Part shown: positions 8,709 through 17,162 of the stretch, piece after piece
Numbering within the stretch: position 1 is the stretch's first letter
Layout: the number at the start of each line of letters is the position of its first letter
Origin: Bradyrhizobium cytisi
Lineage (GTDB): Bacteria > Pseudomonadota > Alphaproteobacteria > Rhizobiales > Xanthobacteraceae
Assembly: GCF_008123515.1 (NCBI RefSeq)
Contig: NZ_VSSR01000024.1
Span: 62,001-126,000 of the forward strand
Length of the DNA: 64,000 bases
Reading direction: 5' to 3'
The notes under the pieces: generated by a model
What the model was told of the DNA's origin: nothing
Seen by the model: only the letters and a program-made list of their open reading frames with translations
The model's database searches: none
Position numbers and translations under genes: made by a program

Positions 8709-8727
8709 CTTTCTCGAATCGAGAAAG
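8709..8727. promoter_or_regulatory. Perfect palindrome covering the lysR ribosome-binding site
   Basis: CTTTCTCGA and TCGAGAAAG flank a single central A. The right arm and the next G carry AAAGG, the best Shine-Dalgarno sequence for the LysR start at 8734. It could be an operator for autoregulation or an RNA hairpin that hides the ribosome-binding site. Confidence 0.6.
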
Positions 8728-8733
8728 GTCGAC

Positions 8734-9618
8734 ATGGATATCCTGGTAAACCTCCAAGCGTTCCTCGCCACGGCAGATGCAGCCGGATTCTCCGCGGCCG
8801 CCCGAAAACTCGGTGTCTCGACCTCTGTGGTGGCCAAGCGCGTCACGCAGCTGGAAGCGCGGATCGGCACGCCGCTGTTCCACCGCTCGACCCGGCAATT
8901 GCGGCTGACCGACGCCGGCCAACGCTATGTGCATCGCGCGCGCGGCGTGGTCACCGACGCCACCGATTTGCTCTCGCGCATGGGCGAGAAGGGCCACGAT
9001 CTCGTCGATCATCTCCGTATCAAGGCACCGACCTCGCTGACGGTGGCGCGGCTTGCCGATGCCTTCAGCGCGTTCCAGACCCAGAACCCGCGATTAAAGC
9101 TCGAGATCGTGCTGATCGATCGTCCGGTCGATCCCGTCACCGAAGGCTTTGACATCGCGATCGGCGCCTTTCCGCATTCCTTCGGCGGTGTCGTCGACGA
9201 GCCGCTGTGCGCGCTGAAGCGGCTGCTCTGCGCCTCACCGGCCTATTTGAAGAAGCACGGCACGCCAAAGCATCCGCGCGACCTCGTCGAGCATCGCTGC
9301 CTCAGCTTCCTGCCGACCGGTCCGGAATGGATCTTTGACGGACCGCGCGGCCGCATCAGCATCCAGGTCAGCCCGCTGTTGTCCTCCAACGAGGGACATG
9401 TGCTGGCGCGCAGCGCGATCGCCGGCAACGGCATCGCGCTGATATCGCACTATCTCGTCGCGGATGCCTTGCGCGACGGCACGCTCAAGCCCGTGCTGCG
9501 CGATTTTCCAATTCCCGAGCTGTGGGTGAAGGCCGCGATCCCCGAGCGGCGGCGCAATGCGGCGGCAGTGCAGGCGCTGCTGGCGCTCCTCAAGACGTCA
9601 CTCGCTACGTCGCTGTGA
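8734..9618 (+). CDS. LysR family transcriptional regulator
   Basis: 294 residues. The N-terminal HTH is clear: LQAFLATADAAGFSAAARKLGVSTSVVAKRVTQLEARIGTPLFHRSTR, here given by its span, residues 7-55. The effector domain follows with LRIKAPTSLTVARLADAF. It is divergent from the FAD oxidoreductase/importer operon, the usual arrangement for a LysR activator of that operon. A strong palindrome overlaps its ribosome-binding site. Confidence 0.92.
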   Translation: MDILVNLQAFLATADAAGFSAAARKLGVSTSVVAKRVTQLEARIGTPLFHRSTRQLRLTDAGQRYVHRARGVVTDATDLLSRMGEKGHDLVDHLRIKAPTSLTVARLADAFSAFQTQNPRLKLEIVLIDRPVDPVTEGFDIAIGAFPHSFGGVVDEPLCALKRLLCASPAYLKKHGTPKHPRDLVEHRCLSFLPTGPEWIFDGPRGRISIQVSPLLSSNEGHVLARSAIAGNGIALISHYLVADALRDGTLKPVLRDFPIPELWVKAAIPERRRNAAAVQALLALLKTSLATSL

Positions 9619-9635
9619 GGCTGGCCGCGCAACCG

Positions 9636-10439
9636 TCACGTCTTCCCGCCGCCCCAGTTCGCCGCCCGCTTCTCGGCGAACGAAGCCAGCCCCTCCGCCG
9701 CCTCCGGGCTCTGGCGCTTGAGCGAATGCAGTTGCACGAGCCGCGCGTACGCCGCATCGTCCACGGCCATTCCGCCGAACGAGCTCTCCAGCGCCAGCCG
9801 CTTGGTCTCGGCCACGGCCTCCGGTCCGTTGGCGAGCAGCTGCTCGACCACCTTGGCGCCGGCGGTTTCGAGATCGGCGAGCGGCACGACGTCATGGACG
9901 AGGCCGATGCGGCGGGCGTCTTCGGCGCCGAAGCGTTCGCCGGTCAACGCGTAACGGCGGACTTGCCGTACACTCATGGCATCGCAGAGCTGGGGGATGA
10001 TGATCGCGGCGGTCAGACCCCAGCGCACCTCCGTGATGGAGAACAGGGCGTTGTCGGCGGCGATCACGACATCGCAGGCCGAAATCACGCCGGTGCCGCC
10101 ACCAAAGCAGCCGCCCTGCACCAACGCGACGGTCGGGATCGGCAGCGTGTTGAGCCGCTGCACGGCCTCGAACGTCGCCCGGGACGCCGCCTCGTTCGCA
10201 TCAGGCGATTGCGGCCGCACGCCATTGATCCATTTGAGGTCGGCGCCGGCCTGAAAGTGCTTGCCGTTGCCCCGGAGCACGACAACACGGAGGTTGGGCT
10301 TTTTGCCGAGATCGTCCATGGCCCCGAGCACACCGGCGATCAGGGCGCCGTCATAGGCGTTGTTGACCTCCGGGCGATTGAGCGTGACGGTCGCAACCCC
10401 GCGCTCGTCGAGGGTCCACAGGACAGGGCTGGCAGTCAT
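9636..10439 (-). CDS. Enoyl-CoA hydratase/isomerase family protein
   Basis: 267 residues of the crotonase fold. LRVVVLRGNGKHFQAGADLKW contains the first oxyanion-hole segment and VQGGCFGGGTGVISACDVVIA the second. The NAYDGALI and AGADLKWING details resemble methylglutaconyl-CoA hydratases of leucine breakdown, but close relatives act on many enoyl-CoAs. It converges with the LysR gene with 17 bp between and has no operon partner visible. Confidence 0.88.
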   Translation of the reverse strand: MTASPVLWTLDERGVATVTLNRPEVNNAYDGALIAGVLGAMDDLGKKPNLRVVVLRGNGKHFQAGADLKWINGVRPQSPDANEAASRATFEAVQRLNTLPIPTVALVQGGCFGGGTGVISACDVVIAADNALFSITEVRWGLTAAIIIPQLCDAMSVRQVRRYALTGERFGAEDARRIGLVHDVVPLADLETAGAKVVEQLLANGPEAVAETKRLALESSFGGMAVDDAAYARLVQLHSLKRQSPEAAEGLASFAEKRAANWGGGKT

Positions 10440-10610
10440 CGGCGATCCTCCGGTCTTATTGGTTGCCGCGCACTATGGACGAGGCTGTAGACCCCGATCC
10501 ATATCTTTCCGGCGTGGGGCGGCCGCGCCCATCGCATGGCGGCTTGTGTCATGCTGCGGCCGGGCGACGACCGAGAGACCAGGCAAAGCGATCAGGGACG
10601 GGACATATAC

Positions 10611-11585
10611 ATGCGCATCTGCATTTTCGGCTCGGGTGCCGTCGGAAGCCATCTCGCGGTCAGGCTGGCGCGCGCCGGCCACGAAGTCTCATGCGTGATG
10701 CGCGGCGCGCATCTCGAGGCGGTGCGCGCCAATGGCCTGAAGTTGCGCGTCGGCGATTCCGAGGTCTCGGCCAAGGTGAACGCCTCGGGCGATCCGGCCC
10801 AGCTCGGCCCGCAGGATGTGGTGATCTCGACGCTCAAGGCCACGGCGCTGACCGGACTGGTCTCCAGCATCAAGCCGCTGCTCCAGGACGACACCGCCAT
10901 CGTATTCGCCCAGAACGGCATTCCCTGGTGGTACGGTATCGGCCTGCCGCCGCGACACCCGACGCCGCCGGACATTTCCTTCCTCGATCCAGGTGGACGT
11001 CTGCGCGCCTGCATCCCGAAGGAGCGGATCATCGGTGGGGTGGTGTTCTCCTCCAACGAGGTGACCGCGCCCGGCGTCGTGCAGAACCTGACGCCGGACC
11101 GCAACCGCCTCCTGATCGGCGAATGCGACGACCGCAATTGCGAACGCATCACGAAACTCCGCGGCGTCTTCAACGACGCCCGGCTGGAATCGCCGCCGGT
11201 GGCCGAAATCCGCGAGGCGATCTGGTCAAAGCTGCTGACCAACATGTCGCTGTCGGTGCTGTGCCTGCTGACCGGACAGACCGCGCGCGGCGTGCGCGAC
11301 GACCCCGCCTTCGCCGAGGTCATTCCGCGCATGCTGAACGAGGCGAACGACATCGCGCAGCACTTCATCCCCGAGGTCAAGCGCGTCACACGCAGCGGCC
11401 CCGCCCCCAATCACAAGCCATCGCTGCTGCAGGATTACGAACTCGGCCGCGCCATGGAGATCGACGTGCTGGTGAAGGCGCCCGCCGCCTTCGCGCGCAC
11501 CGCCGGCCTGTCGACGCCGACGCTCGACCTGATCGCTGCACTCGCAATCCAGAAGGCGCGCGACAAGGGGCTTTATTCAGCCTGA
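10611..11585 (+). CDS. 2-dehydropantoate 2-reductase family protein
   Basis: 324 residues from the ATG at 10611, where the Rossmann motif MRICIFGSGAVGSHLA begins the protein. The typical KxxN helix segment is visible as REAIWSKLLTNMSLSVLC, and the C-terminal dimer-type helix contains KPSLLQDYELGRAMEID. True pantothenate-pathway PanE enzymes belong here, but catabolic paralogues are common in this group and a second one lies at 31815-32819. Role in pantothenate synthesis is therefore uncertain. Confidence 0.85.
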   Translation: MRICIFGSGAVGSHLAVRLARAGHEVSCVMRGAHLEAVRANGLKLRVGDSEVSAKVNASGDPAQLGPQDVVISTLKATALTGLVSSIKPLLQDDTAIVFAQNGIPWWYGIGLPPRHPTPPDISFLDPGGRLRACIPKERIIGGVVFSSNEVTAPGVVQNLTPDRNRLLIGECDDRNCERITKLRGVFNDARLESPPVAEIREAIWSKLLTNMSLSVLCLLTGQTARGVRDDPAFAEVIPRMLNEANDIAQHFIPEVKRVTRSGPAPNHKPSLLQDYELGRAMEIDVLVKAPAAFARTAGLSTPTLDLIAALAIQKARDKGLYSA

Positions 11586-11588
11586 GCC

Positions 11589-12266
11589 TCAGGCGAGTTG
11601 GTCAATCCAGGCCGTGAGCGTGTCGAGCACCTCTGTGAGCGCCTCATCGTTGGTGCGGCCGGACTTCTTCAGCACCGCGAAGGAGTGGTCGCCGCCTTCG
11701 ACCTCATGCAGCGTCGCCTTGGCGCCGAGCGCCGCGACGACGGGCTTGATAAGGCCGAGGTCGGCTAGCTTGTCGCGGGTGCCTTGCAGGAACAGCATAG
11801 GAATCTCAACCTGGGCGAGGTGCTCGGCCCGTTCCGTCGAGGGCTTCTTGTCGGCATGCAGAGGAAAGCCGAGGAAGGCGAGCCCTTTCACGCCGGGCAA
11901 CGGCGTCTTCGCTTGCGCCTGCGACGTCATGCGTCCGCCGAACGATTTTCCGCCGGCAACGAGCGTCACGCCGGGGCACAGCCGCGCCGCCTCCTCGACC
12001 GCCGCGCGGATGGTGGCGTGCGCGACCGCAGGCTGGTCGGGACGGCCCTGCTTGTTTTCCATGTAGGGAAAATTGAAGCGGAACGTGGCGATGCCACGGT
12101 CCGCGAGCCCCGCCGCGACCTTCTCCATGAAGGAATGCCGCATGTCGGCGCCCGCGCCGTGTGCCAGGACGTAACAGGCGCGCGCATTGGCTGGCTGCAT
12201 CAATGTCGCCGAGACCGTCCCGATCCGTTCGATGTCGAGCTTGAGCTCTGTCGCCTTGGCCGTCAT
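11589..12266 (-). CDS. Alpha/beta hydrolase of the KANL3/Tex30-like family
   Basis: 225 residues. HGAGADMRHSFM supplies the oxyanion region, GGKSFGGRM the nucleophile elbow with the serine, and EGGDHSF the catalytic histidine. The compact single-domain layout matches dienelactone-hydrolase-like proteins of the KANL3/Tex30 group, whose substrates are unknown. It converges with the reductase gene with 3 bp between them and lies 25 bp downstream of the TetR gene on the same strand, so it may be co-transcribed with it. Confidence 0.82.
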   Translation of the reverse strand: MTAKATELKLDIERIGTVSATLMQPANARACYVLAHGAGADMRHSFMEKVAAGLADRGIATFRFNFPYMENKQGRPDQPAVAHATIRAAVEEAARLCPGVTLVAGGKSFGGRMTSQAQAKTPLPGVKGLAFLGFPLHADKKPSTERAEHLAQVEIPMLFLQGTRDKLADLGLIKPVVAALGAKATLHEVEGGDHSFAVLKKSGRTNDEALTEVLDTLTAWIDQLA

Positions 12267-12291
12267 GATGCGTTCACCCCTCGATCTGCAT

Positions 12292-12948
12292 CTAGCGGCG
12301 TGCGTCGCCCGCCGGCCAGAGATAGTTCAGGACGTGATTGAGCGTCGTCATGATCTCGCGGTATCCGGCCTCGCTGCTCAGCGAGCCGAATTTCTCCTCC
12401 AGCGCAAGCTTGGCAAAACCGTGGACGGTTGACCAGGCCGCCGCGGCCGCGGTCTTCGCCTCTTTCGGCGTCCCGCCGACGAGTTCGGCGATGATGGCCT
12501 CGAACTCGCGGCCAGCCGCCCTGCTCGCCTGCCTGAGGCGCGAATCGTCCGCGACAAGGCGTTTGTTGGCAAACATCATCTGGAAACGACCGGGATGCCT
12601 CAGCGCGAATTCAACATAGGCGAGGCCCTGGGCGTGGAGTTTTTCGCGCGCGCCCTGCTTGCGAGACGCAGCATCCCGCAGCGCGCCGGCAAGCGCGTTA
12701 TAGCCGCGGATCGCCACCTCCGTCAGCAGGCCCTGCGCATTGCCGAAATGATGTGACGGCGCGGCCGGAGACACGCCGGCGCGGCGGGCGGCCTCGCGAA
12801 GCGTAAAGCCTTCGGCGCCGTGCTCGGCAAGAATGGCCTCGCTCGCCGCAATCAGGGCCTCCTGAAGCTCGCCATGATGATAGCCGGCTTCGGGCTTCGG
12901 AACCCTGGGGCTCGGCTTGGCGCGCGCGGGCGCATTCGGTTTTGTCAT
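12292..12948 (-). CDS. TetR/AcrR family transcriptional regulator
   Basis: 218 residues from the ATG at 12948; a longer frame adds an unlikely N-terminus through the operator region. The HTH reads LIAASEAILAEHGAEGFTLREAARRAGVSPAAPSHHF over residues 32-70, with WHG-type C-terminal domain features such as FALRHPGRFQMMF. It is divergent from the SDR gene with 74 bp between, and two 16-bp direct repeats fill the gap, so it is likely an autoregulated repressor of the SDR gene. Confidence 0.9.
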   Translation of the reverse strand: MTKPNAPARAKPSPRVPKPEAGYHHGELQEALIAASEAILAEHGAEGFTLREAARRAGVSPAAPSHHFGNAQGLLTEVAIRGYNALAGALRDAASRKQGAREKLHAQGLAYVEFALRHPGRFQMMFANKRLVADDSRLRQASRAAGREFEAIIAELVGGTPKEAKTAAAAAWSTVHGFAKLALEEKFGSLSSEAGYREIMTTLNHVLNYLWPAGDARR

Positions 12949-12955
12949 GCCTAAC

Positions 12956-13002
12956 TTGACACTGTTCAGATTGCGGGCTATCCATCTTAACACTGTTTAG
13001 AT
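12956..13002. promoter_or_regulatory. Two direct repeats, probable TetR operator
   Basis: TTGACACTGTTCAGAT (12956-12971) and TTAACACTGTTTAGAT (12987-13002) match at 14 of 16 positions and start 31 bp apart, three helical turns. Each has the small palindrome ACA-C-TGT at its core. They lie between the divergent tetR and SDR genes. Confidence 0.65.
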
Positions 13003-13022
13003 GGAGCGGCCGGGAGTTCGAA

Positions 13023-13967
13023 ATGACCGAAATGCAGCATAGCACCGCAACCTCCCGCGTAAAGCGGCGTCATCTGGTCGGCGGTGCCGCACTCGGCATG
13101 CTGGCGAGTGCCATCGGCGGCCTTGCCGGCGGCATGGCGCTTGGCCAGGGCGCGACGCTGCCGCAGCAGAAGCCAAGCGGCAAGCGCCGCTTCGCCGACA
13201 AGACCATCATCGTGACCGGCGGCACCTCGGGCATCGGCCGCGCCGCCGCGTTGATGTTCGCCGCCGAAGGCGGCAGGGTCGTGTTCTGCGGACGCAATGT
13301 CGAACGCGGGGCCCGGGTCGAGGAGGAGATCAAGGCGGGCGGCGGCAATGCGTCGTTCGTCCGGGCCGACGTCCGCAACGAGGCCGAGGTCAAGGCCCTG
13401 GTCGACAAGACGATCGATCTTCATGGCCGCCTCGACGTCGCTTTCAACAATGCGGGCATCTCCATCGAAAAGCCCCTGCATCAGTACAGCGCTGCCGAGT
13501 TCGATGACGTGATCAATACCGACCTGCGCGGCGTTTTCCTGTCCATGAAGTACCAGATTCCGCACATGCTGCAGAACGGCGGATCGATCGTGGTCACCTC
13601 GTCGTCCAACGCCATCGCCACGACGGCGAACCGCTCCGCTTATTCCGCGGCCAAGCGCGGGCTTGTCGGCATGGTGCAGGCCGCTGCACTCGAATATGCC
13701 CAATACGGCATCCGCATCAACACCCTGATCCCCGGCACCACGGATACCCCGTTCATCCGCCGGCTCGCCGGCATGGAAAATCTTCCCGATGCTGCCTGGC
13801 ACGTGGCCATCGCGCAATGGGCCAAAACCCATGTTCCGGGAATGCAGCGCGTGGCGAGCGCGGAGGAGGTCGCGGCGTTCGCACTCATGCTCGCCTCGGA
13901 CGATCATCCCTACGCGACCGGCGGCCAATTCATCATCGACGGCGGCAAAACCGCGCAGGCAGGATAG
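13023..13967 (+). CDS. SDR family oxidoreductase with Tat-like leader
   Basis: 314 residues. The first 40 form a leader with RVKRRHLVGGAALGMLAS and a hydrophobic stretch, like a twin-arginine signal. A classical SDR domain follows: TGGTSGIG for NAD(P) binding near residue 66, NNAGIS, the catalytic Ser in VVTSSSN, YSAAK with Tyr and Lys, and a C-terminal ATGGQFIIDGG. It probably oxidises or reduces an alcohol/ketone. Export would be unusual because the cofactor is cytoplasmic. It is controlled, by arrangement, by the divergent TetR protein. Confidence 0.87.
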   Translation: MTEMQHSTATSRVKRRHLVGGAALGMLASAIGGLAGGMALGQGATLPQQKPSGKRRFADKTIIVTGGTSGIGRAAALMFAAEGGRVVFCGRNVERGARVEEEIKAGGGNASFVRADVRNEAEVKALVDKTIDLHGRLDVAFNNAGISIEKPLHQYSAAEFDDVINTDLRGVFLSMKYQIPHMLQNGGSIVVTSSSNAIATTANRSAYSAAKRGLVGMVQAAALEYAQYGIRINTLIPGTTDTPFIRRLAGMENLPDAAWHVAIAQWAKTHVPGMQRVASAEEVAAFALMLASDDHPYATGGQFIIDGGKTAQAG

Positions 13968-14026
13968 GCCAACGGCCGGCGCAGCCTCAAGACACAATCA
14001 TGGGCGGCCGCCGCTGGCGTAGCAAC

Positions 14027-14048
14027 GCGGCGGGCTTGCGCCCGCCGC
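14027..14048. other. GC-rich hairpin without T-tract
   Basis: GCGGCGGGC and GCCCGCCGC form a perfect 9-bp stem with a TTGC loop between the SDR and acyl-CoA dehydrogenase genes. No run of T follows, so it is not a classical terminator. It may be an attenuator or mRNA processing element. Confidence 0.5.
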
Positions 14049-14101
14049 TGGCCTTGTGGCACGGCTGGGCGAGCGCATCGCCATCAACGACCGAGGCCGC
14101 C

Positions 14102-15247
14102 ATGTCCTACCGCTCCTCCTGGATGACCGAAGAGCTCGACGTCTTCCGCGACCAGTTCCGGAGATATCTCGCCAAGGATCTGGCGCCGCATGCCGGGAAA
14201 TGGCGCGAGCAGAAGATGGTCGATCGCTTCGCCTGGCGCGGGCTTGGTGAAATGGGCGCGCTGCTGGCGAGCGTCCCGGAGGAATATGGCGGCCTGGGCG
14301 CGACCTTCGCCTATGACGCAGCCGTGCTGGACGACCTCGAAAGCACCGTGCCGGAGCTGACCACCGGCGTCTCCGTGCACAGCGCCATCGTCGCTCATTA
14401 CATCCTCAACTACGGCTCGGAGGAGCAGAAGAAGCGCTGGCTGCCGAAGATGGCCTCGGGCGAGATGGTCGGCGCCGTCGCCATGACCGAGCCCGGCACC
14501 GGCTCGGACCTTCAGGCCGTGAAGACCACAGCGAAGAAGCAGGGCAATTCCTACGTCATCAACGGCCAGAAGACTTTCATCACCAACGGCCAGGCGGCCG
14601 ATCTCGTCATCGTGGTCGCGCGCACCGGCGAGCCAGGTGCCAAGGGCATTTCGCTGATCGTGGTCGAGACCGCGGGCGCGGACGGCTACAAGCGCGGGCG
14701 CAACCTCGACAAGATCGGCCTGCACGCTTCCGACACGTCGGAACTGTTCTTCGACAATGTGCAGGTAGCCCCGGAAAACCTGCTCGGCAAGGAAGAGGGT
14801 CAGGGTTTTGCCCAGCTGATGCAGCAGCTGCCGCAGGAGCGCCTGGCGCTCGCGGTCGGCGCCGTCGCCTCGATGGAGCGTGCCGTCAAGCTCACCATCG
14901 AATACACCAAGGAACGGAAGGCGTTTGGCAAGCCGCTGATGGATTTCCAGAACACCGCCTTCACGCTGGCCGAGCGCAAGACCGAGGCGATGATCGCGCG
15001 CGTCTTCGTCGACTGGTGCATCGAGCGCCTGGTCGCCGGGGATCTCGACACCGTCACCGCGTCGATGGCGAAATACTGGTGCTCGGACAAGCAGGTCCAG
15101 ACCGCCGACGAGTGCCTCCAGCTGTTCGGCGGCTATGGCTACATGCAGGAATACCCGATCTCGCGCATCTTCATCGATTCCCGCATCCAGAAGATCTATG
15201 GCGGCACCAACGAGATCATGAAGCTGCTGATTGCAAGGTCGCTGTAG
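14102..15247 (+). CDS. Acyl-CoA dehydrogenase
   Basis: 381 residues from the ATG at 14102; the frame is open further upstream but that part overlaps the SDR gene and has no protein character. The motifs are VGAVAMTEPGTGSDL and ITNGQAADL for the FAD/substrate region, the middle beta-domain DKIGLHASDTSELFFDNV, and the C-terminal LFGGYGYMQEYPISRIFID with YGGTNEIMK. The catalytic Glu would lie in that last YGGTNE segment, as in short/medium-chain and LCAD-like enzymes. Likely a soluble flavoprotein oxidising a fatty or branched acyl-CoA. Confidence 0.92.
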   Translation: MSYRSSWMTEELDVFRDQFRRYLAKDLAPHAGKWREQKMVDRFAWRGLGEMGALLASVPEEYGGLGATFAYDAAVLDDLESTVPELTTGVSVHSAIVAHYILNYGSEEQKKRWLPKMASGEMVGAVAMTEPGTGSDLQAVKTTAKKQGNSYVINGQKTFITNGQAADLVIVVARTGEPGAKGISLIVVETAGADGYKRGRNLDKIGLHASDTSELFFDNVQVAPENLLGKEEGQGFAQLMQQLPQERLALAVGAVASMERAVKLTIEYTKERKAFGKPLMDFQNTAFTLAERKTEAMIARVFVDWCIERLVAGDLDTVTASMAKYWCSDKQVQTADECLQLFGGYGYMQEYPISRIFIDSRIQKIYGGTNEIMKLLIARSL

Positions 15248-15251
15248 TCGG

Positions 15252-15908
15252 CTATTTCGTCGATGGCCTCTTGTAGCGTTTCGCATAGTCCGGCGTGGAG
15301 ATGCCCGGCTTGAGATCTCCGCAATTCCGAGGCTCGCCGGCCATCAGCTTCAGCGGTACGACACCGGCCCAGACGTCCAGGGCATGGTCTTCGTCGGGAT
15401 CGACTACGCCGTGATTCCGAATCTTCGCCGAAGCCTCAGCAATGGAAAAGCGGAGAAAGACCGTTGCGGCCAGCTCCTTTTTCTTCGGCGGACGAACGAT
15501 GTGGCCCGGCATGATATCTTCGACGAAGGCTGCGACCAGGCGCTCCTTTTCGTCGTTGTCCACGATCTTCTCCGCTGTGCCGAAGATCATAACGGATCGA
15601 TAGTCCATGCTCATTCCGAACCCGGACCTGCCGGCCACGACGGAATCGACCAGCGTAACGGTGATGCAGGCAGGCGCACCATCCGCCAGGGCGGTCAGAA
15701 GCTGGTTGTTCGGACTGCCGTGAACATACACATGCTCGCCGATCCGGATGATCGCTGTCGGAATGACGCGCGGCCCAGCCTCCGTGGCGACGCCGATGTG
15801 GCACACCAACGCTTCATCAAGGATGTCGTAGATGACCTGGCGATCATAGGCTGCGCGCTCGGGGCGCCGGCGCACGCGAGTCTTCTCCGTGGGGGCGATG
15901 GTCGTCAC
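15252..15908 (-). CDS. Pyridoxamine 5'-phosphate oxidase family (flavin-binding split-barrel) protein
   Basis: 218 residues. The split-barrel signature is visible in CHIGVATEAGPRVIPTAIIRIGEHVYVHGS and VDSVVAGRSGFGMSMDYRSVMIFG. These NimA-like proteins bind FMN or other nucleotides; few have known reactions. It is the last gene of the minus-strand unit with the Ldh-family reductase, 10 bp away, and converges on the acyl-CoA dehydrogenase with 4 bp between. Confidence 0.82.
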   Translation of the reverse strand: MTTIAPTEKTRVRRRPERAAYDRQVIYDILDEALVCHIGVATEAGPRVIPTAIIRIGEHVYVHGSPNNQLLTALADGAPACITVTLVDSVVAGRSGFGMSMDYRSVMIFGTAEKIVDNDEKERLVAAFVEDIMPGHIVRPPKKKELAATVFLRFSIAEASAKIRNHGVVDPDEDHALDVWAGVVPLKLMAGEPRNCGDLKPGISTPDYAKRYKRPSTK

Positions 15909-15918
15909 GACATATCTC

Positions 15919-17019
15919 CTACGCGGGCTGATGGGCCATCATGGGCTTGCTGTGCGTGAGGTGATCGCCCTCGTAATCGTTTCGCTCGTCGACGCGCTTT
16001 CCGGCGATATAGGCCTGGATTCGGTCATGGAGCGACACGGGCACCTTGACGCCCTCTTTTGCCGTTCGCTCGCGCGCCTCGTACCTGCGATCGGAGGGAA
16101 GTCTCGCCCCGTCCTGCTCCAGCATCCGCGAGAACAGCATCTCTGAATGCTTGAGCTGCGCGATACGGTCGCCGTTTTCGACACATCGGACCGGGTCGAT
16201 GGCGATGATCAATTCACCGCCGCAGGGAGCGCCGGTGTTCGCCTTGTCGCGCTCGCCGGCCTCGAAGCTGAGGACGTCGCCGACCAGCGGCCCGGCCAGC
16301 AGCTCGACCATCATAGCGATGTTCGAGCCCTTGAAGCCGCCGAACGGCAGTTGCGCGCCGGCGAGTGCCTGAGCCGGATCGGTCGTGGGCCTGCCGTCAG
16401 GACCGATGGCCCACCCCTCCGGAAGCATTTTGCCGTCGCGCAGTCGAAGCTGGATTTCTCCTCTCGCGGAGGCGCTCGACGCCTGGTCGAAGACTACGGG
16501 CGGCTTATCATGGCGCGGCCAGGCGAATGCCATCGGATTGGTTCCGAACAGCGGCTTCGTTCCGCCCGCGGGCGCCACGTAGGGGCTTGCCGCGACAAAC
16601 GCGAAGCCGACCAGTCCGCGGTCGGCCAGCCGCTCGACCTCCGGCCATAGCGCAGCGACATTGAGCGCATTCGTCACCGCAAGCACGGCAATGCCGTGCT
16701 CCTTCGCCTTGTCCGCCAAAGGCTGGTCACCGCGTTCAAGCGCCAGCGGGGAGAAGGAGTATTTCGCATCGACCTTGATCACGCTCGGCGTCAGCTCGAC
16801 AAGAGAAGGCTCTGCCTCTCCGGACGCCTGCCCCGACAACAGGCCGTTCATGTAGAACGGCAGCCTGAACAGGCCGTGGTGACGGCACTCATCCCGCTCC
16901 GCCGCAGTGACGGTATTGGCGATGGCCTGGGCGTGGATCTCATTGAATCCCTGCGACAGCAAAGCCGCCTTGGCCGAGCGATGGACGTCGCCGAGCGACA
17001 TCTGAACGAAATTTTGCAT
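15919..17019 (-). CDS. Ldh family oxidoreductase (malate/L-lactate or piperideine/pyrroline-2-carboxylate reductase type)
   Basis: 366 residues from the ATG at 17019. The fold markers of the NAD(P)-dependent malate/L-lactate dehydrogenase family (unrelated to classical LDH) are present: AERDECRHHGLFRLPFY near residue 35, GGTKPLFGTNPMAFAWP near 150, and LPFGGFKGSNIAMMVELLAGPLVGD near 235. Members reduce 2-oxo acids or cyclic imino acids formed from D-lysine and D-proline (DpkA). The co-regulated binding protein and cupin regulator suggest a catabolic role with an amino-acid-like ligand. A perfect palindrome lies 61 bp upstream. Confidence 0.82.
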   Translation of the reverse strand: MQNFVQMSLGDVHRSAKAALLSQGFNEIHAQAIANTVTAAERDECRHHGLFRLPFYMNGLLSGQASGEAEPSLVELTPSVIKVDAKYSFSPLALERGDQPLADKAKEHGIAVLAVTNALNVAALWPEVERLADRGLVGFAFVAASPYVAPAGGTKPLFGTNPMAFAWPRHDKPPVVFDQASSASARGEIQLRLRDGKMLPEGWAIGPDGRPTTDPAQALAGAQLPFGGFKGSNIAMMVELLAGPLVGDVLSFEAGERDKANTGAPCGGELIIAIDPVRCVENGDRIAQLKHSEMLFSRMLEQDGARLPSDRRYEARERTAKEGVKVPVSLHDRIQAYIAGKRVDERNDYEGDHLTHSKPMMAHQPA

Positions 17020-17079
17020 GGAGCCTGCTCCTTGTGTGGCGGCCGGAGAGCAACCCGGCGACAAAGTTCAATATCCACA

Positions 17080-17100
17080 AATTTGCATGATATGCAAATT
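17080..17100. promoter_or_regulatory. Palindromic operator upstream of the Ldh-family gene
   Basis: AATTTGCAT and ATGCAAATT flank a GAT centre, a perfect 9+3+9 inverted repeat in an AT-rich island of otherwise GC-rich DNA. It matches the site at 19152-19172 at 17 of 21 positions. The XRE-cupin regulator encoded between the two sites is the obvious binder. Confidence 0.72.
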
Positions 17101-17162
17101 CATTCAAGGCAATTTGCGTCCAAAGGACGGGCGGCAGGCCGGCAAGGCTCAGGAGGACTCGA

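Noticed and set aside
15919..17019. Classical lactate or malate dehydrogenase
   Set aside because: The sequence lacks the GxGxxG LDH Rossmann opening and instead shows the separate Ldh_2 family pattern; a named substrate cannot be fixed.
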